A stretch of DNA of 64,000 nt, from NCBI GenBank assembly GCA_964006375.1, contig OZ023266.1, forward strand, positions 69,346,391 through 69,410,390, in the 5' to 3' direction. Both the position numbers and the translations under genes were made by a program. The notes beneath the pieces are model-generated. The model searched no databases and was not told the DNA's origin. It saw only the letters and a list, made by a program, of their open reading frames with translations. The stretch is from Tillus elongatus (taxonomy: Eukaryota; Arthropoda; Insecta; Coleoptera; Cleridae). This document shows, one piece after another, positions 47,391 through 62,499 of the stretch (its first letter is position 1; each line of letters starts with the position of its first letter).

Positions 47391-48035
47391 CAAAGTATGC
47401 AATGGCTGGCAATTATTTTGCGCTATGAGGAATGTCTCTGAATGTAACTCAAAGTTAATAAGATGTTCACACTTTGAAAAGTGTTAATCGATAAAACACT
47501 AGAAATCAGGTTATATTTTTGTTCCATAATTATCTCAAATATTTTGTTTTTCTACCTAGTTCAAACTATTTTCTTCATTGATATCTTCTATTCCATCTCA
47601 AACAAATCGTTTCTGTGGAGTTCGAAGAGAAACATTTCTCTAGTTTGTTTACCTCTGTCTTGTAAAATATGTTTACATTTACTGATGAAATCCAATTTCC
47701 TTTTCCGAACTTACTTTTGCATTCCTTTATAGCATAATATGTTATAAAACCAATTGTATTTGCAGTAATTTATAAATCCTTCTCTTCTAACATATCTGAT
47801 TACACAGATAACCATGATTACATAGAAATTAAATCTACTTTGCAAAGTATACAATGGCTAGCAATGATTTACCGCTATATATCATATCTCTGAATATAAC
47901 CCAAAGCTTAATAAAACTGTTTCAATTTTGAAAGGCATTAAATGACAAAATACTAGAAGTCCGATTATAGTGTTTCTTCATAATTAGTACCAATGTTTTA
48001 CTTTTCTACCTGTTTCAAAATATTTTCTAACTTAC
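47391..48035 (+). repeat. Diverged direct duplication, about 190 bp at 452-bp offset
   Basis: CAAAGTATGCAATGGCTGGC (47391) and CAAAGTATACAATGGCTAGC (47843) start two copies that continue through TCTCTGAATGTAACTCAAAG / TCTCTGAATATAACCCAAAG and ACACTAGAAATCAGGTTATA / ATACTAGAAGTCCGATTATA. Noncoding. Confidence 0.65.
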
Positions 48036-48119
48036 AAATGCTTCTGTTATAGCTAATATGATAAATTATACGACAGTGATCACAGAAATATATTTCCTCA
48101 TACATACACATATGGTACC

Positions 48120-48650
48120 AGAATAGTTTCTAGGCGTGACAAACAGCTTTGCCAAGGGGTCCATTAAGTCCTGGATCAGAAACGAACATCAGGTGTACTG
48201 GGCAGACCAGGGCTCACACATGGGAAGTCAGTAATTGAGAAATCCAATTTAAAGAGAGCTGTGGAGCTGCTAAATCTTAGCAGAGGACAGCTCAGAAACA
48301 CCACAAGACTCTTGACGGTACACATGGCCGTCAAGAAACACTTGCATAAAATGGGGCGCTTCCAGTGGGACCTGGCGTGCAGACACTCCCGCTAGGGGAA
48401 GGAACCAGCCCAGCACATCTTATGCGAGTGTAAAGCTCAGGACCGCAAAAGACTGCTCTACGATGAGTCTAGACCGGAGACAGGGCAATATAAAAATTCA
48501 CCTTGCCAATTACTGTGCAGACTAGTTCAAGGCGAAGTGATTTTTGGAATGTGTAAAGTAGAAAAGACAATGGGCATGCACAATAAACCAAAGGCTGCGG
48601 TGCTATGATGCAGACGACCCCTAAGGGAGAAAAAAAACATATACAACGTA
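48120..48650 (+). pseudogene. LINE ORF2 C-terminus and 3' UTR, second family, copy 2
   Basis: The longest copy of this LINE family in the window. Fragments in order: VSRRDKQLCQGVH, a segment AVELLNLSRGQLRNTTRLLT, HMAVKKHLHKMGRFQWDLAC, then KEPAQHILCECKAQDRKRLL (the HIL..C knuckle region) and SRPETGQYKNSPCQLLCRLV. The 3' UTR ends CCCTAAGGGAG and an A run at about 48631-48638. In intact LINEs this region follows RNase H. A stop after RHSR and frameshifts upstream mark it as dead. Confidence 0.82.
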
Positions 48651-48720
48651 GTGCATTTGACAAGGGTTTGAAAATACAAAATTCAGACTTTAATATAAAT
48701 TATATCTTAACATATATTTT

Positions 48721-48925
48721 CCTAATTTGAAAACCATATTGCCACAGAAAACTGAAAATAATGTGGTAACACTTTTATATAGTTAGTAACAATGATCTGT
48801 TTTCTTAAATCAAAAATATTTCCTATTCTGAAAAACATAATGCCACAGAAAACTGAAAATCATGTGGTAACATTTTTAATATTTAATAGCAATGATCTAT
48901 CTGTTTTCTTAATTCAAAAATATTT
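48721..48925 (+). repeat. Tandem duplication, period about 101 bp
   Basis: CCTAATTTGAAAACCATATT (48721) and CCTATTCTGAAAAACATAAT (48822) start two copies, both with GCCACAGAAAACTGAAAAT and ATGTGGTAACA. The open frame across it is a consequence of the repeat. Confidence 0.75.
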
Positions 48926-49517
48926 AATTTATACATTATATTTGTTTTCTATGGATGTCAATATTTTGTTTATTTCATTACAACATGTGGTATAATTGCT
49001 GATGAATATTGTGCATAATTGACTGCTGAGGCCATAAAAATTTTTTTTGACGTAGTAGGCAAAGTAACACAATCCATATAATGCATATGTAATATATAAA
49101 AATTCACTAAAAATTGTTCGTGTAATATTTTATATGTTTATATATTCTTCTATAATAAAAAATCAAAATCCATGTTTTTAAAAAAAGATACAAGTAAATA
49201 ATTTCAAGCATTTAAAAATAATTTGGTTGCTTGTTTAGTGTCACAAATAAACTGTTTAGCTGCTATAAAGGGTAATATCATTTGCATGTCCATTTTGAGT
49301 GTACTCTACATCATTGAGTAAGAAAACAGTATTGCAAATATTAAACTTAAAATTTTTGTGCAGGAAAAAATGTAAACTGAAGAAAAAAAAGTTAATATCC
49401 ATAAACTACATATTTAGAATAAAGATTAGCATAAAGTTTTCCAATAGTCCCTATTTCATTTTATAAATATTAACATATTTTTCGAAAGTAAAAATGTTTA
49501 AGAGATAAGAATTTTAT
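48926..49517. other. AT-rich spacer
   Basis: No repeats or coding motifs recognised. Confidence 0.4.
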
Positions 49518-49760
49518 AGAGCCTCGTTGATCCAGGGGTAAGAACGTGTGCCTCAGAACCAAAGGGTACTAGGCTTAATTGTTGGGATTCTCCCTTCATT
49601 TTTTCCGTACACACTATAAAATTAACATCGGCCGAGGTTGTGGCATTTATTTCTGATCTCTGCACGTTCGGCCCTTTGGAGATGGCGTAAAGCCCTCAAT
49701 ACCGTGTCTATGAGATGTTGAGCACATTAAAGATCAATACATACGGTGGTTGTATTTCAG
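49518..49760 (+). mobile_element. tRNA-derived SINE, copy 3
   Basis: The tRNA-like head has GATCCAGGGGTAAGAACG (A-box region) and TGCCTCAGAACCAAAGGGTA; the B box is weak. The body matches 6617-6795: CCGTACACACTATAAAATTA, CTGCACGTTCGGCCCTTTGG, GAGCACATTAAAGATCA. Confidence 0.75.
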
Positions 49761-51200
<1,440 letters not shown>

Positions 51201-51659
51201 ACATACAATGTGAATAATGTTAGTAATACTAGTAATAGATTCTTCTTTTTTAAAGGCTCCTGCTTGAGATGTGAGTGTGGTTGGTGATATTGTATTGTAG
51301 TGGATCATATACCTGCTCACGTTGCACTATTGCATGAGGGAACTTTATTGTTGAGTAGATTAGTCAAGGGCTAGACTTCGCCATGAGGTTTCATCTTAAA
51401 TTAGTTTAAATTGAGAATTTTAATTCATTTGTAGCGATTTCTTGTTTGTATTGTATGTAATATGGGCGATTAATAATAATAATAATAAAAGGTCGGTTCG
51501 CAGTTTACCTTGACACTTTTAGATAAATCAACTGCTGATAAATATAATTTGACAACACTAATGCACGTCGACACTACTCTTTCCCTTTGCATTCCTTGTC
51601 TTTACTGAGTTTTTTACATGTGAACTTCTTCATGATCTGTTACTATAAGTTAAAAAACA
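51201..51659. other. Spacer
   Basis: A short (AAT)n run lies at 51472-51486. Nothing else recognised. Confidence 0.4.
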
Positions 51660-51918
51660 TTTAAAGGAGGTACGACTGCAAAATCTGAAAAAGACAGCTG
51701 TTAGAGATCCGACCAAGCTATTTTTTTCGCTTTTCCACTCATATTTACAGTTCCTTTTCCTCGCCCTACACCCTTATCAACTCCTGGTCCTGTAACTTTT
51801 TTAGAGGTTGTTTATAAGAAATGTTTGTTGTGGGTTATGCACCTAGGAGAATCCTAAGCATGTTTCGGAAAAAAATTCTCAAAACCCTCCATGAGGTAAA
51901 CCGCTAATTTACCAAATT

Positions 51919-51924
<6 letters not shown>
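51660..51924 (-). repeat. Diverged satellite-array arm
   Basis: Resembles the inverted closing arm of the arrays at 28690-28860 and 42580-42720: CCTTATCAACTCCTGGTCCT, GTAACTTTTTTAGAGG, ATGTTTGTTGTGGGTTATGC, ACCTAGGAGAATCCTAAG, CCGCTAATTTACCAAATTT. It abuts a TA tract. This is an older, lone relative of the arrays. Confidence 0.6.

Positions 51925-51987
<63 letters not shown>
51925..51987. repeat. (TA)n microsatellite
   Basis: About 63 bp of TA. Confidence 0.95.
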
Positions 51988-51988
<1 letters not shown>

Positions 51989-52134
51989 CATTTTGTGCTG
52001 TTTAGACAAATTAAATTCCCGATTGTCACTTATTTTGTTTATTTTATTAAATTAACCCACTATAAAGGTTTATCTAGAGATCTTGTATTTTATTTGTCCC
52101 TTTGGTAGTACCTTTCTTTTTATAAATCAAACAT

Positions 52135-52188
52135 CTTAATCTTATGAAAATTCACTACCATAACGCACTTGCTGCGTCCCGAGTTTTT
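52135..52188 (-). repeat. R3 right end only
   Basis: AAAATTCACTACCATAACGC then ACTTGCTGCGTCCCGAG. The R3 body is absent upstream. Confidence 0.65.
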
Positions 52189-52474
52189 TTTTAAGAGTAG
52201 GGAATTGTTAAGCGACCGTTTTAGAATGCTGCGCTAGACTCTGCAGGCAGTCAGTAAGGTGGCTGGACATATGTTGCTGTTGCTGGTCTTGAGGTGAGTA
52301 ATTGTGTTGTCCTTGCGCTGTGTGAAATAAGCAAGGACTTTGACTGTGGCCCGCTGATTTAAAAATTGTTCAGCCATGATGTTAGGGGACATCCGTTAAG
52401 GCTAACACGTTCCTATTGACATATGAAAAAGCAGCGCCTCTTTTTTCAATAAAGAAATATCGAGTGTTGAGACT
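52189..52474. other. Probable LINE-related or unassigned DNA
   Basis: Less AT-rich than its surroundings and probably the upstream part of the following LINE, but I cannot read convincing motifs in it. Confidence 0.3.
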
Positions 52475-53110
52475 ATGGAAAATGGGGTGCCGCAGGGCTC
52501 TGTCTTGGGGCCGCTACTCACCATAGTCTACATAAACAATTTGTTTGATTTCATGTCACAGAGTCACTCCATCTTATGATCATGACGCGTCACTTTTATG
52601 CAAAAACTCCGACCACTATTAGCTGAGACGATTTCTGCTAGGAAGTTGGCATGACTGTGGTTCACACAAAGCAAATTAAAATTTAAAAAACAATTACAGT
52701 AATATTTTCTACAAATCCGGAAATGTCAGTGAAAAATGATGCTAACCTCCTTGGTATTAATATAGATGGAGATATTTCTCTGTTGAAGGGTATGTTGTCA
52801 ATCTAAATTTTTGTGATCAGAAGGTGAAGGATTACGGTTGACAGAAATTGACCTATGACAGCCTATTCTCCCCATTTCACGGTCGCATGTCGTATGTCAC
52901 TCGTTTTCTGGGGCAATTCATCAAACTATACTAATCTCTAGGCTCCAAAGAAATGTGGTTAGTTTGATTGCGGGAGTTGGCGGCCGTGAACACTGTAAGG
53001 CGCACTTCATTAGTCTGAGAGAGTCTGCCTCTTGCCTCTACATCTTTAGTCAAATATTGAATATACACAGGGATAAATTCGATTATCGGCTAATGTAATA
53101 CGACCACACT
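52475..53110 (+). pseudogene. LINE reverse transcriptase fragment, third family
   Basis: The plus strand gives ENGVPQGSVLGPLLTIVYIN (the conserved GVPQGS palm motif, about 52478), then, through several frames, a region where the YADD box is expected but decayed (about 52580). A thumb-like part follows with SISRSHVVCHSFSG, ISRLQRNVVSLIAGVGGREH and CKAHFISLRESASCLYIF (about 52940-53050), the segment usual after the RT core. The N-terminal fingers and the RNase H part are missing. At least five stops or shifts. It differs from the LINEs at 4.5, 9.1 and 48.1 kb. Confidence 0.78.
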
Positions 53111-53164
53111 ACAAAAATAATATTGGCTATCGTCTTATATAATGAGCTACCAGGTCATTTAAAG

Positions 53165-53450
53165 TCAATTTTCGAGTTTTTCTCCTTAAATTGACAAAGT
53201 GGCAATTTAAGACGTCAAAATTAGCAACATTTAGGAAAATAACCTGAAACAAATACGGGTTATTTAGACAAAATGTCAACAGAAACGTGTTTTACAAATC
53301 CTTTAGTTTCAGCTTCAATCGTCATTGTCCTTCATTTTACTAAAATGTGCAAAAAATTCATTTAACATAGACCCTGCTTTGGAAGTAGTTTTAGTGATAG
53401 AGATTATGGTTTTATACTCTATAATTTTATAGATATTTCGCAGAATTAAT
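53165..53450 (+). repeat. R1 module, 3' half
   Basis: Starts within R1 (CTCCTTAAATTGACAAAGTG, CAATTTAAGACGTCAAAATT, CAAATCCTTTAGTTTCAGCT, TCATTGTCCTTCATTTTACT) and passes into R2. Confidence 0.6.
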
Positions 53451-53454
53451 TCGC

Positions 53455-53830
53455 TATTGAGGAGACCACGGCTTTTGATATTTGAAAATATTTCTTCACA
53501 TGAGCGCGATCTAGGCTTCCTAGAACCCATATCCGGAGCTAGTTTCAGTTTTTATACATTTACATAGATACAGGATGAGGCGCTTCTACGGTAAAGCTCA
53601 ATATATCCGTTAGTATACAAGATTCGAGAGAAAATTGTATATGTCAATTATAGGGTGTCTTGAGCTGCATCTTATAAAATCATTACCACACTTACAGGCT
53701 GGCCCATTAGCTGTTGGTAATACAAATTTTCTGTTGTTATTGAATTTTTGTAGAAAAATTTCCCCAATGAGGAGAGCGAATTTTGAATCTTGAAAAAATT
53801 ACTTCAAGTTAACGCGAACTAGCCCTCTTA
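53455..53830 (+). repeat. Two R2 modules in tandem, second truncated
   Basis: GGAGACCACGGCTTTTGATA, CACATGAGCGCGATCTAGGC, TCTACGGTAAAGCTCAATAT and TGAGCTGCATCTTATAAAAT. A second R2 start begins near 53745 (ATGAGGAGAGCGAATTTTGA) and stops after about 85 bp. Confidence 0.6.
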
Positions 53831-53869
53831 AACACATATCTAGTTTCTTTATGAAAATTTTGTCGCAAA

Positions 53870-54168
53870 GCTTTTTGTGAATGATTATATCGTGGCCGGT
53901 GGGTAAATACCTTAAAGAGGTTTGTTGGCCAGGAAAATCGAACCAGTTTTTTCAGGAACATTGTATGTTTATATTCGGAAGATTTTTACTTCTGCATACA
54001 GTAGGCTTGTTTTGATGAAATATGGTACTTACATTGCTTCTACTATACACATAGCTTATACTAGTAACCAAGTTTAATGCCCGCCTTAATAAAAAAAGAC
54101 ATATTTCCTATGAAAAAATTTTTTATGAGAATTTACTACTATAACGCACTTGCTGCGTCTAGATTTTT
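53870..54168 (-). mobile_element. R3 copy, left end lost
   Basis: GGTTTGTTGGCCAGGAAAAT, GAACCAGTTTTTTCAGGAAC, GCTTCTACTATACACATAGC, then TACTACTATAACGCACTTGC and TGCGTCTAGAT. Confidence 0.65.
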
Positions 54169-54984
54169 TTTAGATTGAATTTAAGTTATATCATCGAACA
54201 TTTAATTTTCTGCAATTGTGAAATTAAGCAATAAACATATTATTACTATATGTATATATGTAGATATAAACACAGCTATCTTTACTAGTCAATTCTTTTT
54301 AAGAGATTTTGCTAAAAGCAACAACTTTTAGATTGTGTTTCCTTCATTCCAGATACCTGTTTGTAATGTTACCATTCATTTAGTCTATTTTACTTCAGCT
54401 ATAAGTAAAGCGACGCCAGTAGAAAATTCCGAATTTTTCGTTTTACTACCACTCTGAGACTAAAACTAAAAATGTGTACAATGTTGCAAAGTAGATTTCC
54501 GAACAGTTGTAGATTTTATTTTCAATTCAACAGCGGAGTTCAATCAACGCTAAGTTAAGAGTATACTTTAAAACGTGATTTCGGAACTATGCGACCTAGA
54601 CTCTGGAACAGAATTTATTGAGTCACATTCTACTTTGTTTTAGATTTTACGACTAAGTAAAGTGAAATATTTTAGCATTAGCGTTAATCTAAACCACAAG
54701 AGTATTCTTGGCGAATTTGGTAAAAAAAAGTGGTCTGGACTGTCGAGTTTTTATGTCCGTATATACTGACTTTCCAAAAAGTCCGAAGACCCAGTATAGT
54801 CGACCAATTGCTATCAAATTTTCTATACTACACTCTCTTGTCGCTGATAAGAAAGGATAACAATATGGAAAAAAATTAACAGGTGTACACTTTTTAAATT
54901 GTGTTTCATCAAAAAATCATCTCTTTAAATTTGTGTTTCACTCAGTTTAAAGCAATATTTCATAGCGATTTATGTTTACTTTAT
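54169..54984. other. AT-rich region, nothing recognised
   Basis: No repeats shared with the window and no coding motifs. Confidence 0.4.
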
Positions 54985-56510
<1,526 letters not shown>

Positions 56511-56994
56511 TTTTAAGTCATTATGTCTTTATGTCTGTGCCCTGTTTACAAAGCAATTATAATCATTTAAGTTAATTATAAACGGGGCGCACTGTTGGTT
56601 GGAAATCCGGTTCTTAATGAGACAAATTTCCAATGGCATAGGACACAGCTTGTCAACAGTATTGCAGTGTTGATCCATGTGGAAAGAAAACCTGAAGCTG
56701 ATCAAAAATGTTAGACAACCGGTAAAATTAGACTCCTATCAGAGTATTCATATCTGTAAAGACATAAACAGCAAAAATTTTCTGAACCGTGCTCTGTCAT
56801 TTATTAATAGTGTGTTCCCCCGCTGCCTTTTTGATGTAAAAATTATTCCAAAACTCGGCAGATATAGTTATAACGGGTTTTAAAATATGTCGTCCGGAAA
56901 TTAAAATATATATGCAGAAAGTTTTTCTGCGGCACTTTCCTCCCTAGGTTATCGGTCTTTTACCTAACACATAGTATAATGTGTAGTAGCTAAG
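56511..56994. other. Spacer
   Basis: A short open frame at 56677-56883 shows no recognised motif. Confidence 0.4.
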
Positions 56995-57102
56995 TAGTTT
57001 AGAACTTTTCATCATCTGATAACTCCAACTTTGTTAGTGAAATGATCGTCAGGTCTTTAAAACGTGTGGTAACGTGATTTGGGTTCTCTAAGTGTACTTA
57101 AC
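56995..57102 (+). repeat. Half of a hammerhead-like foldback element
   Basis: ATCTGATAACTCCAACTTTG then TTAGTGAAATGATCGTCAGG corresponds to the core region of 62745-62785 with decayed boxes. The right end TTTGGGTTCTCTAAGTGTAC matches the family. Confidence 0.5.
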
Positions 57103-57400
57103 GGTAATGCTCAATATCTCTGTTATTATACAAGATACGAGTTAAAATTGTAGATGTTAATTATAGGAAATTATTATGGCAACCACAGGAGGCCCATAAG
57201 TCGTTGGTGATACAAATTTCCATTTTTATCATTGCCATTACAAACAAAATCTCACTTAACGGTAATGCTCAATATCTCCGTTATTATACAAGATACGATA
57301 AAATTGTATATGTTAATTATAGGAAATTATTTTGGCAATCACAGGAGGCCCATACAAATTTCCATTTTTATCATTGCCATTGCAAACAAAATCTCAATTT
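57103..57400 (+). repeat. Tandem duplication of an R2 segment, period about 154 bp
   Basis: ACGGTAATGCTCAATATCTC at 57103 and again at 57258 start two copies that share ATTATACAAGATACGA, GTTAATTATAGGAAATTATT, ACAGGAGGCCCATA and TTTCCATTTTTATCATTGCC. The second copy lacks about 18 bp (GTCGTTGGTGA region). Confidence 0.8.
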
Positions 57401-57894
57401 TAAACGGACAGGCTATAAAAATATGGCACAATAAACAATCAGCAGGTTGCCATTTGCCACAACTCTCACGTGAATCTGGAGATATCAGAAAACCGTATTG
57501 TTCCTAATAACTTAACATTTCAAGTCATCAAATTTGTTTAAAGGCAATTTAGAACTACGTTTTATTATGTATAGATAGTAAGCTTCCCATTCTTCACAGT
57601 ATTTAAAAGCCATTCCCTCTCCTAGTTTAATCTGTCAACACCAGCTAGCTATTTGTCATTTGTTATCAGTAAACCAAATATACATTTAGTTCATTGTTTG
57701 TTATTCCGCAGACAGCAGTCATGAGAGAATCGTAGGCGCTTTGCGCATAGCCTTGAAATTGCCTTCGCTAATCTGCTAATTCCTTAGGATGTAAAACAAG
57801 TACCTATATTCTGAAGTTAATGTTAATACTGGCACGAAGTGACTAATCCTGGATAGATTACCCGGCCTAATTTACCATCATAACCACTGCATTA
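57401..57894. other. Spacer
   Basis: Nothing recognised before the GC-rich island. Confidence 0.4.
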
Positions 57895-59207
57895 TGTTAC
57901 ACCATAAAGGATGGAATATTTTCCAACATTTTCCGTGGAGTAATATACGAAAGATTTGCAAAGGTTGGAATATTTCCCAACATTTTCCGTGGAGCAATAT
58001 ACGAGATTCGGTATGTCGAACGGAATAATTAGTAGAGGGGACAATTAGGCGGCGGCGATTTCGGTAAAGAAGTGTGACCGGACGGAACGCCGACGGAGAG
58101 TGGGCAGTTGGATAGTGACCGCGAACAAGCTAGTGCGCCCGTCGCAAGGAAGTGAAATTGTAAAGTCCGTGAGGTTTAAGAGAAGACCAGTAAGCTGAGT
58201 GAGACCGCCGATTCCCGGGGCCACCGCCGCAGCGGTTGCCTAGTGAACATCGTCACCGGAGAATACCCCCAGGTAGGTGAAAGCCTGATTCTATTACCAG
58301 TGGTCGAAATGTGGAACGCCCCACAATAACACTGGGAACCTTAGAGGGGACCGTTTCTTCCCTGTCTCCGTTGGCAGGCTGCTCTGGGGGTTGGTAGCTG
58401 CATTGGCTGGAGTAGATTCGGATAGAGCAGCGACTGCGCTGGTCCAAATTGAAATAGCTAGGCGGCGCCTGGCGTCCCGGGCCGTCCGCGGCCCCGTTCA
58501 GGAAGGGCGTAAATCCGGGAGCGGGGGTGGTCTTCTTCCGCACCGAACAAGGTTCCCCGAGCGTGCGAGTGAGAACGTGTGAACCCTAGATAATACTTGC
58601 TGGTGCGATACAAAGCTTGATGTGGTGCTCGACGCACCTGTAAGTTGCATGCCCGCCTGGGAACACCCGCTATTGATCACTATCATGCCACCACCCTGCA
58701 CCGCTGAAACGTTGCCGCTTTAACGTCCCCGTGCAATCCGCGCGTAACCTTAATTTAAAGCCCAATAACCACCTCTGTCTCTGGCCGCTTATAATTGCTA
58801 GGCTTCCTGGTAACAGGACCCCGTTATTTTCTTGTGTATATAATTAGTGAATAGAATTTTATTTTAATTTACTCGATATTTCATTTATTATCCCGGAATA
58901 TCCACCCAAATACAATTTGACTCCAGTTCTTTAATAAAGACCATAACCAGAAGTCCCGGGGCACTTTGTCTTGACTTAGGAGGACCCTGTCTCCACTAGA
59001 ATTTACCCTGGGCTAGTGTATCCGCTGACAGTGACTTGGGAGAAGGAGGGGCATCCAGAGGGAGCGCGTTTACTCCCTGACCAACTCTATAAACGCTGGC
59101 GTCCGAGCATGATCCCGTAGGAAAGCCGTGTCCCGGAAGTCATCCCGAAATTCCCCAGGTTAGGGAAAACTAGTAGTAACTCACGGCCACCCCAAGTGGA
59201 CGTCACA
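57895..59207 (+). mobile_element. GC-rich island, candidate solo LTR
   Basis: It starts TGTTACACC and ends GGACGTCACA, so the ends form a short TGT-AC / GT-ACA inverted repeat as in LTR retrotransposons. It contains a near-duplicate of about 44 bp at 57909 and 57964 (AATATTTTCCAACATTTTCC / AATATTTCCCAACATTTTCC), a GC-rich core (58030-58760) and an AATAAA at about 58931. Base composition differs sharply from all neighbours. No gag, pol or primer-binding site follows and no clear target duplication was seen, so a solo LTR is an inference. A GC-rich promoter with a first exon of a host gene is the main alternative. Confidence 0.45.
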
Positions 59208-59530
59208 ATACAAATAGTAGGTAAATAATAACGCAACTATTAAATTTAACCTAACTTTAACAAATGACTCGGCTGTCGACTGTGACTGTAGTATATTATG
59301 ATTCTAATAGCCAATGAAACAAATAAGAAAGTAATCTTTAAATCAAGCTGTGTGCATCAGATGCAGATTATTAATCAATGCATGTAGGTACTGTATTACA
59401 AAACCGAAACAAAATTATTTCAAGAAGAAACGCACCTACCTCAGACTAGTAAAGTAAGTACTTATCTAGGTAGGTACATGCTGTTTAGATTCCTAAACGT
59501 CACATGGTCTGGGAAAGACATAATCAAATA
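59208..59530. other. Spacer
   Basis: Nothing recognised. Confidence 0.4.
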
Positions 59531-60214
59531 CTCAATGAAAGGCTTCTGATCCAGACAGCAAAATTTATTATTAAACCCTACGCGTTTCGGCTACCTAGTA
59601 GCCATCTTCAGGGGCAAATCTAAAATACAATAAAAAGGTCTGTCAGAAAATATTGTTTTCTAATAGGCAATTGTGGCGGTTGAAGCATAATGATCTCAAA
59701 GTAAACTCTACAGACATCATCAATGTTAAAATCTACAGTCAAACAGTAAAATAGGTTAAAAGCAACAGTACAAGCCAAATTTACAGTAAAAACTACAGGC
59801 TACAGTTAAACAAGCTCAATAAGCTACATTATAGTCAAAAACATGCAGTCAAAGCAGGTTAAATTTATTATTATCAGAACAGAATAAAAGCGAACAAAGC
59901 TGACTAACAAAATATAAAAGTCAAATGTGAAATTGAATTTAAAAATTGAAAATCAGTGGAGTGAACTGACAGAGAAAACGTAACAGGAGGCCACACAGTC
60001 AATCAGAAACCCCATGAGAACTCTTAAGGAGTTTCAAAATTTATAAAGTGAATTAGGAAAACAAAATGGCATCAATACTTACCAGAAAACAATGTTCTCT
60101 GACAGATCTTTTTATTGTATTTTAGATTTGCTCCTGAAGATAGCTACTAGGTAGGCGAAACGCGTAGGGTTTAATAATAAATGTTGCTCTCTGGATCAGA
60201 AGCCTTTCATTGAG
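59531..60214. mobile_element. 684-bp foldback element with hammerhead-like motifs in both arms
   Basis: The left arm CTCAATGAAAGGCTTCTGAT (59531) and right arm ATCAGAAGCCTTTCATTGAG (60195-60214) are inverted over about 130-140 bp, including TTATTATTAAACCCTACGCG / CGCGTAGGGTTTAATAATAA. Each arm holds a CTGAAGA box, a hairpin and GAAACGCGT in hammerhead order: minus strand at 59574-59617 with a perfect GGCTAC/GTAGCC hairpin, plus strand at 60130-60170 with a weaker one. The centre (59670-60080) is noncoding, with several AGTCAAA and ACAGT repeats. Confidence 0.75.
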
Positions 60215-60394
60215 ACTTTTAACATGTTGTTTACTTTAGTTTTTAATATCAATGTAGTGTATGGAAAATTTTAAATAAACGAAACTACATAATATCATAA
60301 AATAGTTAAAATTATATAAACAGATAGAAAGCACAATATTTTATCATTTAAAAAAAGTATGGATACAGCAACAGTAAATAAGTGTTGAAAAGTG
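60215..60394. other. AT-rich spacer
   Basis: Nothing recognised. Confidence 0.4.
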
Positions 60395-61292
60395 TCTGGG
60401 TGCAGCAAGTGCGTTATGGCGAAGAATTTTCGTACAAATATTGAAAATCCGGTAAACTAGTTTCCCATTAAGCTATAATGTTCAATCTGGAGCCACAGTA
60501 AAACACATGTAAACGCACTGTGGCAACCAAATTAAGAAAAATAACATAATGAGCTTCGCGAATAACTACAAATATTATTTTTATTACGCCTTATTTTTAA
60601 TCTTAACTATAAATTTTTACTAGAAAAGTATAAGATAACACAATACACGTTTGTTTAGAGATGGGATCACGACACTTTCTGATCCTCTTTATTATCTGGG
60701 AAATGATGTTTGTGATATATTGCTTCGGCTAGTATATTTACCAAGTAAATGAAATACCAGAGAGAAGTTTTAAATTACTCGGATTTCTGCACATGATATA
60801 TGATACAGAAGTTTTAATTGACGCTGAAATTCAAGCGCACTCATCCTAAACATTTTTTCAGTTTGAAAGTATTTAATGTATGAGAACTTTATCAACAAGT
60901 TGAGAAATATTTTGATATACAGTTTGGGTATAGTACTCAAGTTATACACTTTGGAAATTTAAATGAAAATAGAGGATTCTATAAAACTTACTGATGATCA
61001 GATTCAATAAAATGTTTGTGCATGTACAATAGCAAGAAAATAGATTAGCGTTGTGACTTTAAATACAGAGTGCCGCTTTTATCAATGCTCTACTGTGTAA
61101 AAATAAGGCTAGCTTCAAAATAAATCGATAATATTTGATTTTTAAATATCTCTTTGGAAATTTGCAGAAATAACACACTTGCTGCATGCAGATTTTTTCC
61201 ACACTGACTTACTACTTAACTAACAACTGTTTGAAAAAACAATTGTTTTAATGCAAATTTGATACCATAATACACTTGCTGTGTCCAGACAT
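60395..61292. repeat. R3-type left terminus and two right termini around unrelated DNA
   Basis: The left-type end CTGGGTGCAGCAAGTGCGTT is at about 60397-60416. Right-type ends are ATAACACACTTGCTGCATGC (about 61170-61189) and ATAATACACTTGCTGTGTCC (about 61267-61286). The intervening 750 bp does not match the R3 body and has no ORF. It may be a different, longer member of the family or chance spacing of old fragments. Confidence 0.45.
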
Positions 61293-61724
61293 TTTGAGAC
61301 TGATAAAATAATGTAGCTTTCCTTGCGAAACTGACAAAAAGTGTACTAAAAAATCATTTTCTTTAAATATTTAAACAAATAAAATAAGACAATCATTAGA
61401 CATCAAATAAGGAATTTATCAAGGACATTTTACGTATTGTTTTGTTCTCCAGAAGCCGTATTTAGATCAGAATCTTCGTTCAGAGATAACTGAATCTGAC
61501 CGCTACGCAGCGGCCACGTCGTCTTCATGAATAATTCGCTCTCTCAAAGTTACATATCCAAACTGCCAAAAAAATCAATTTCAAATAAATTTTCTGCAAA
61601 GACTTCAATTAAAAGAACAAAATTAACTGCAAAACCGGAAAATCAAGATCATGTAAAACACATTTTAGGTAACATTTGTTTCTTCTAAACTGCATGTGCT
61701 CCAGAACCTTTGTTTAAAAGTATA
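61293..61724. other. AT-rich spacer
   Basis: Nothing recognised. Confidence 0.4.
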
Positions 61725-62490
<766 letters not shown>

Positions 62491-62499
62491 AGAAAGAGA

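Noticed and set aside
58253..58701. Overlapping open frames on both strands in the GC-rich island
   Set aside because: Open frames are expected by chance in GC-rich DNA; no protein family is recognisable and the element ends suggest an LTR.
60395..61292. A single 900-bp R3 element defined by its outer termini
   Set aside because: The interior does not match R3, and there are two right-type ends, so a single element cannot be supported; recorded only as a cluster of termini.
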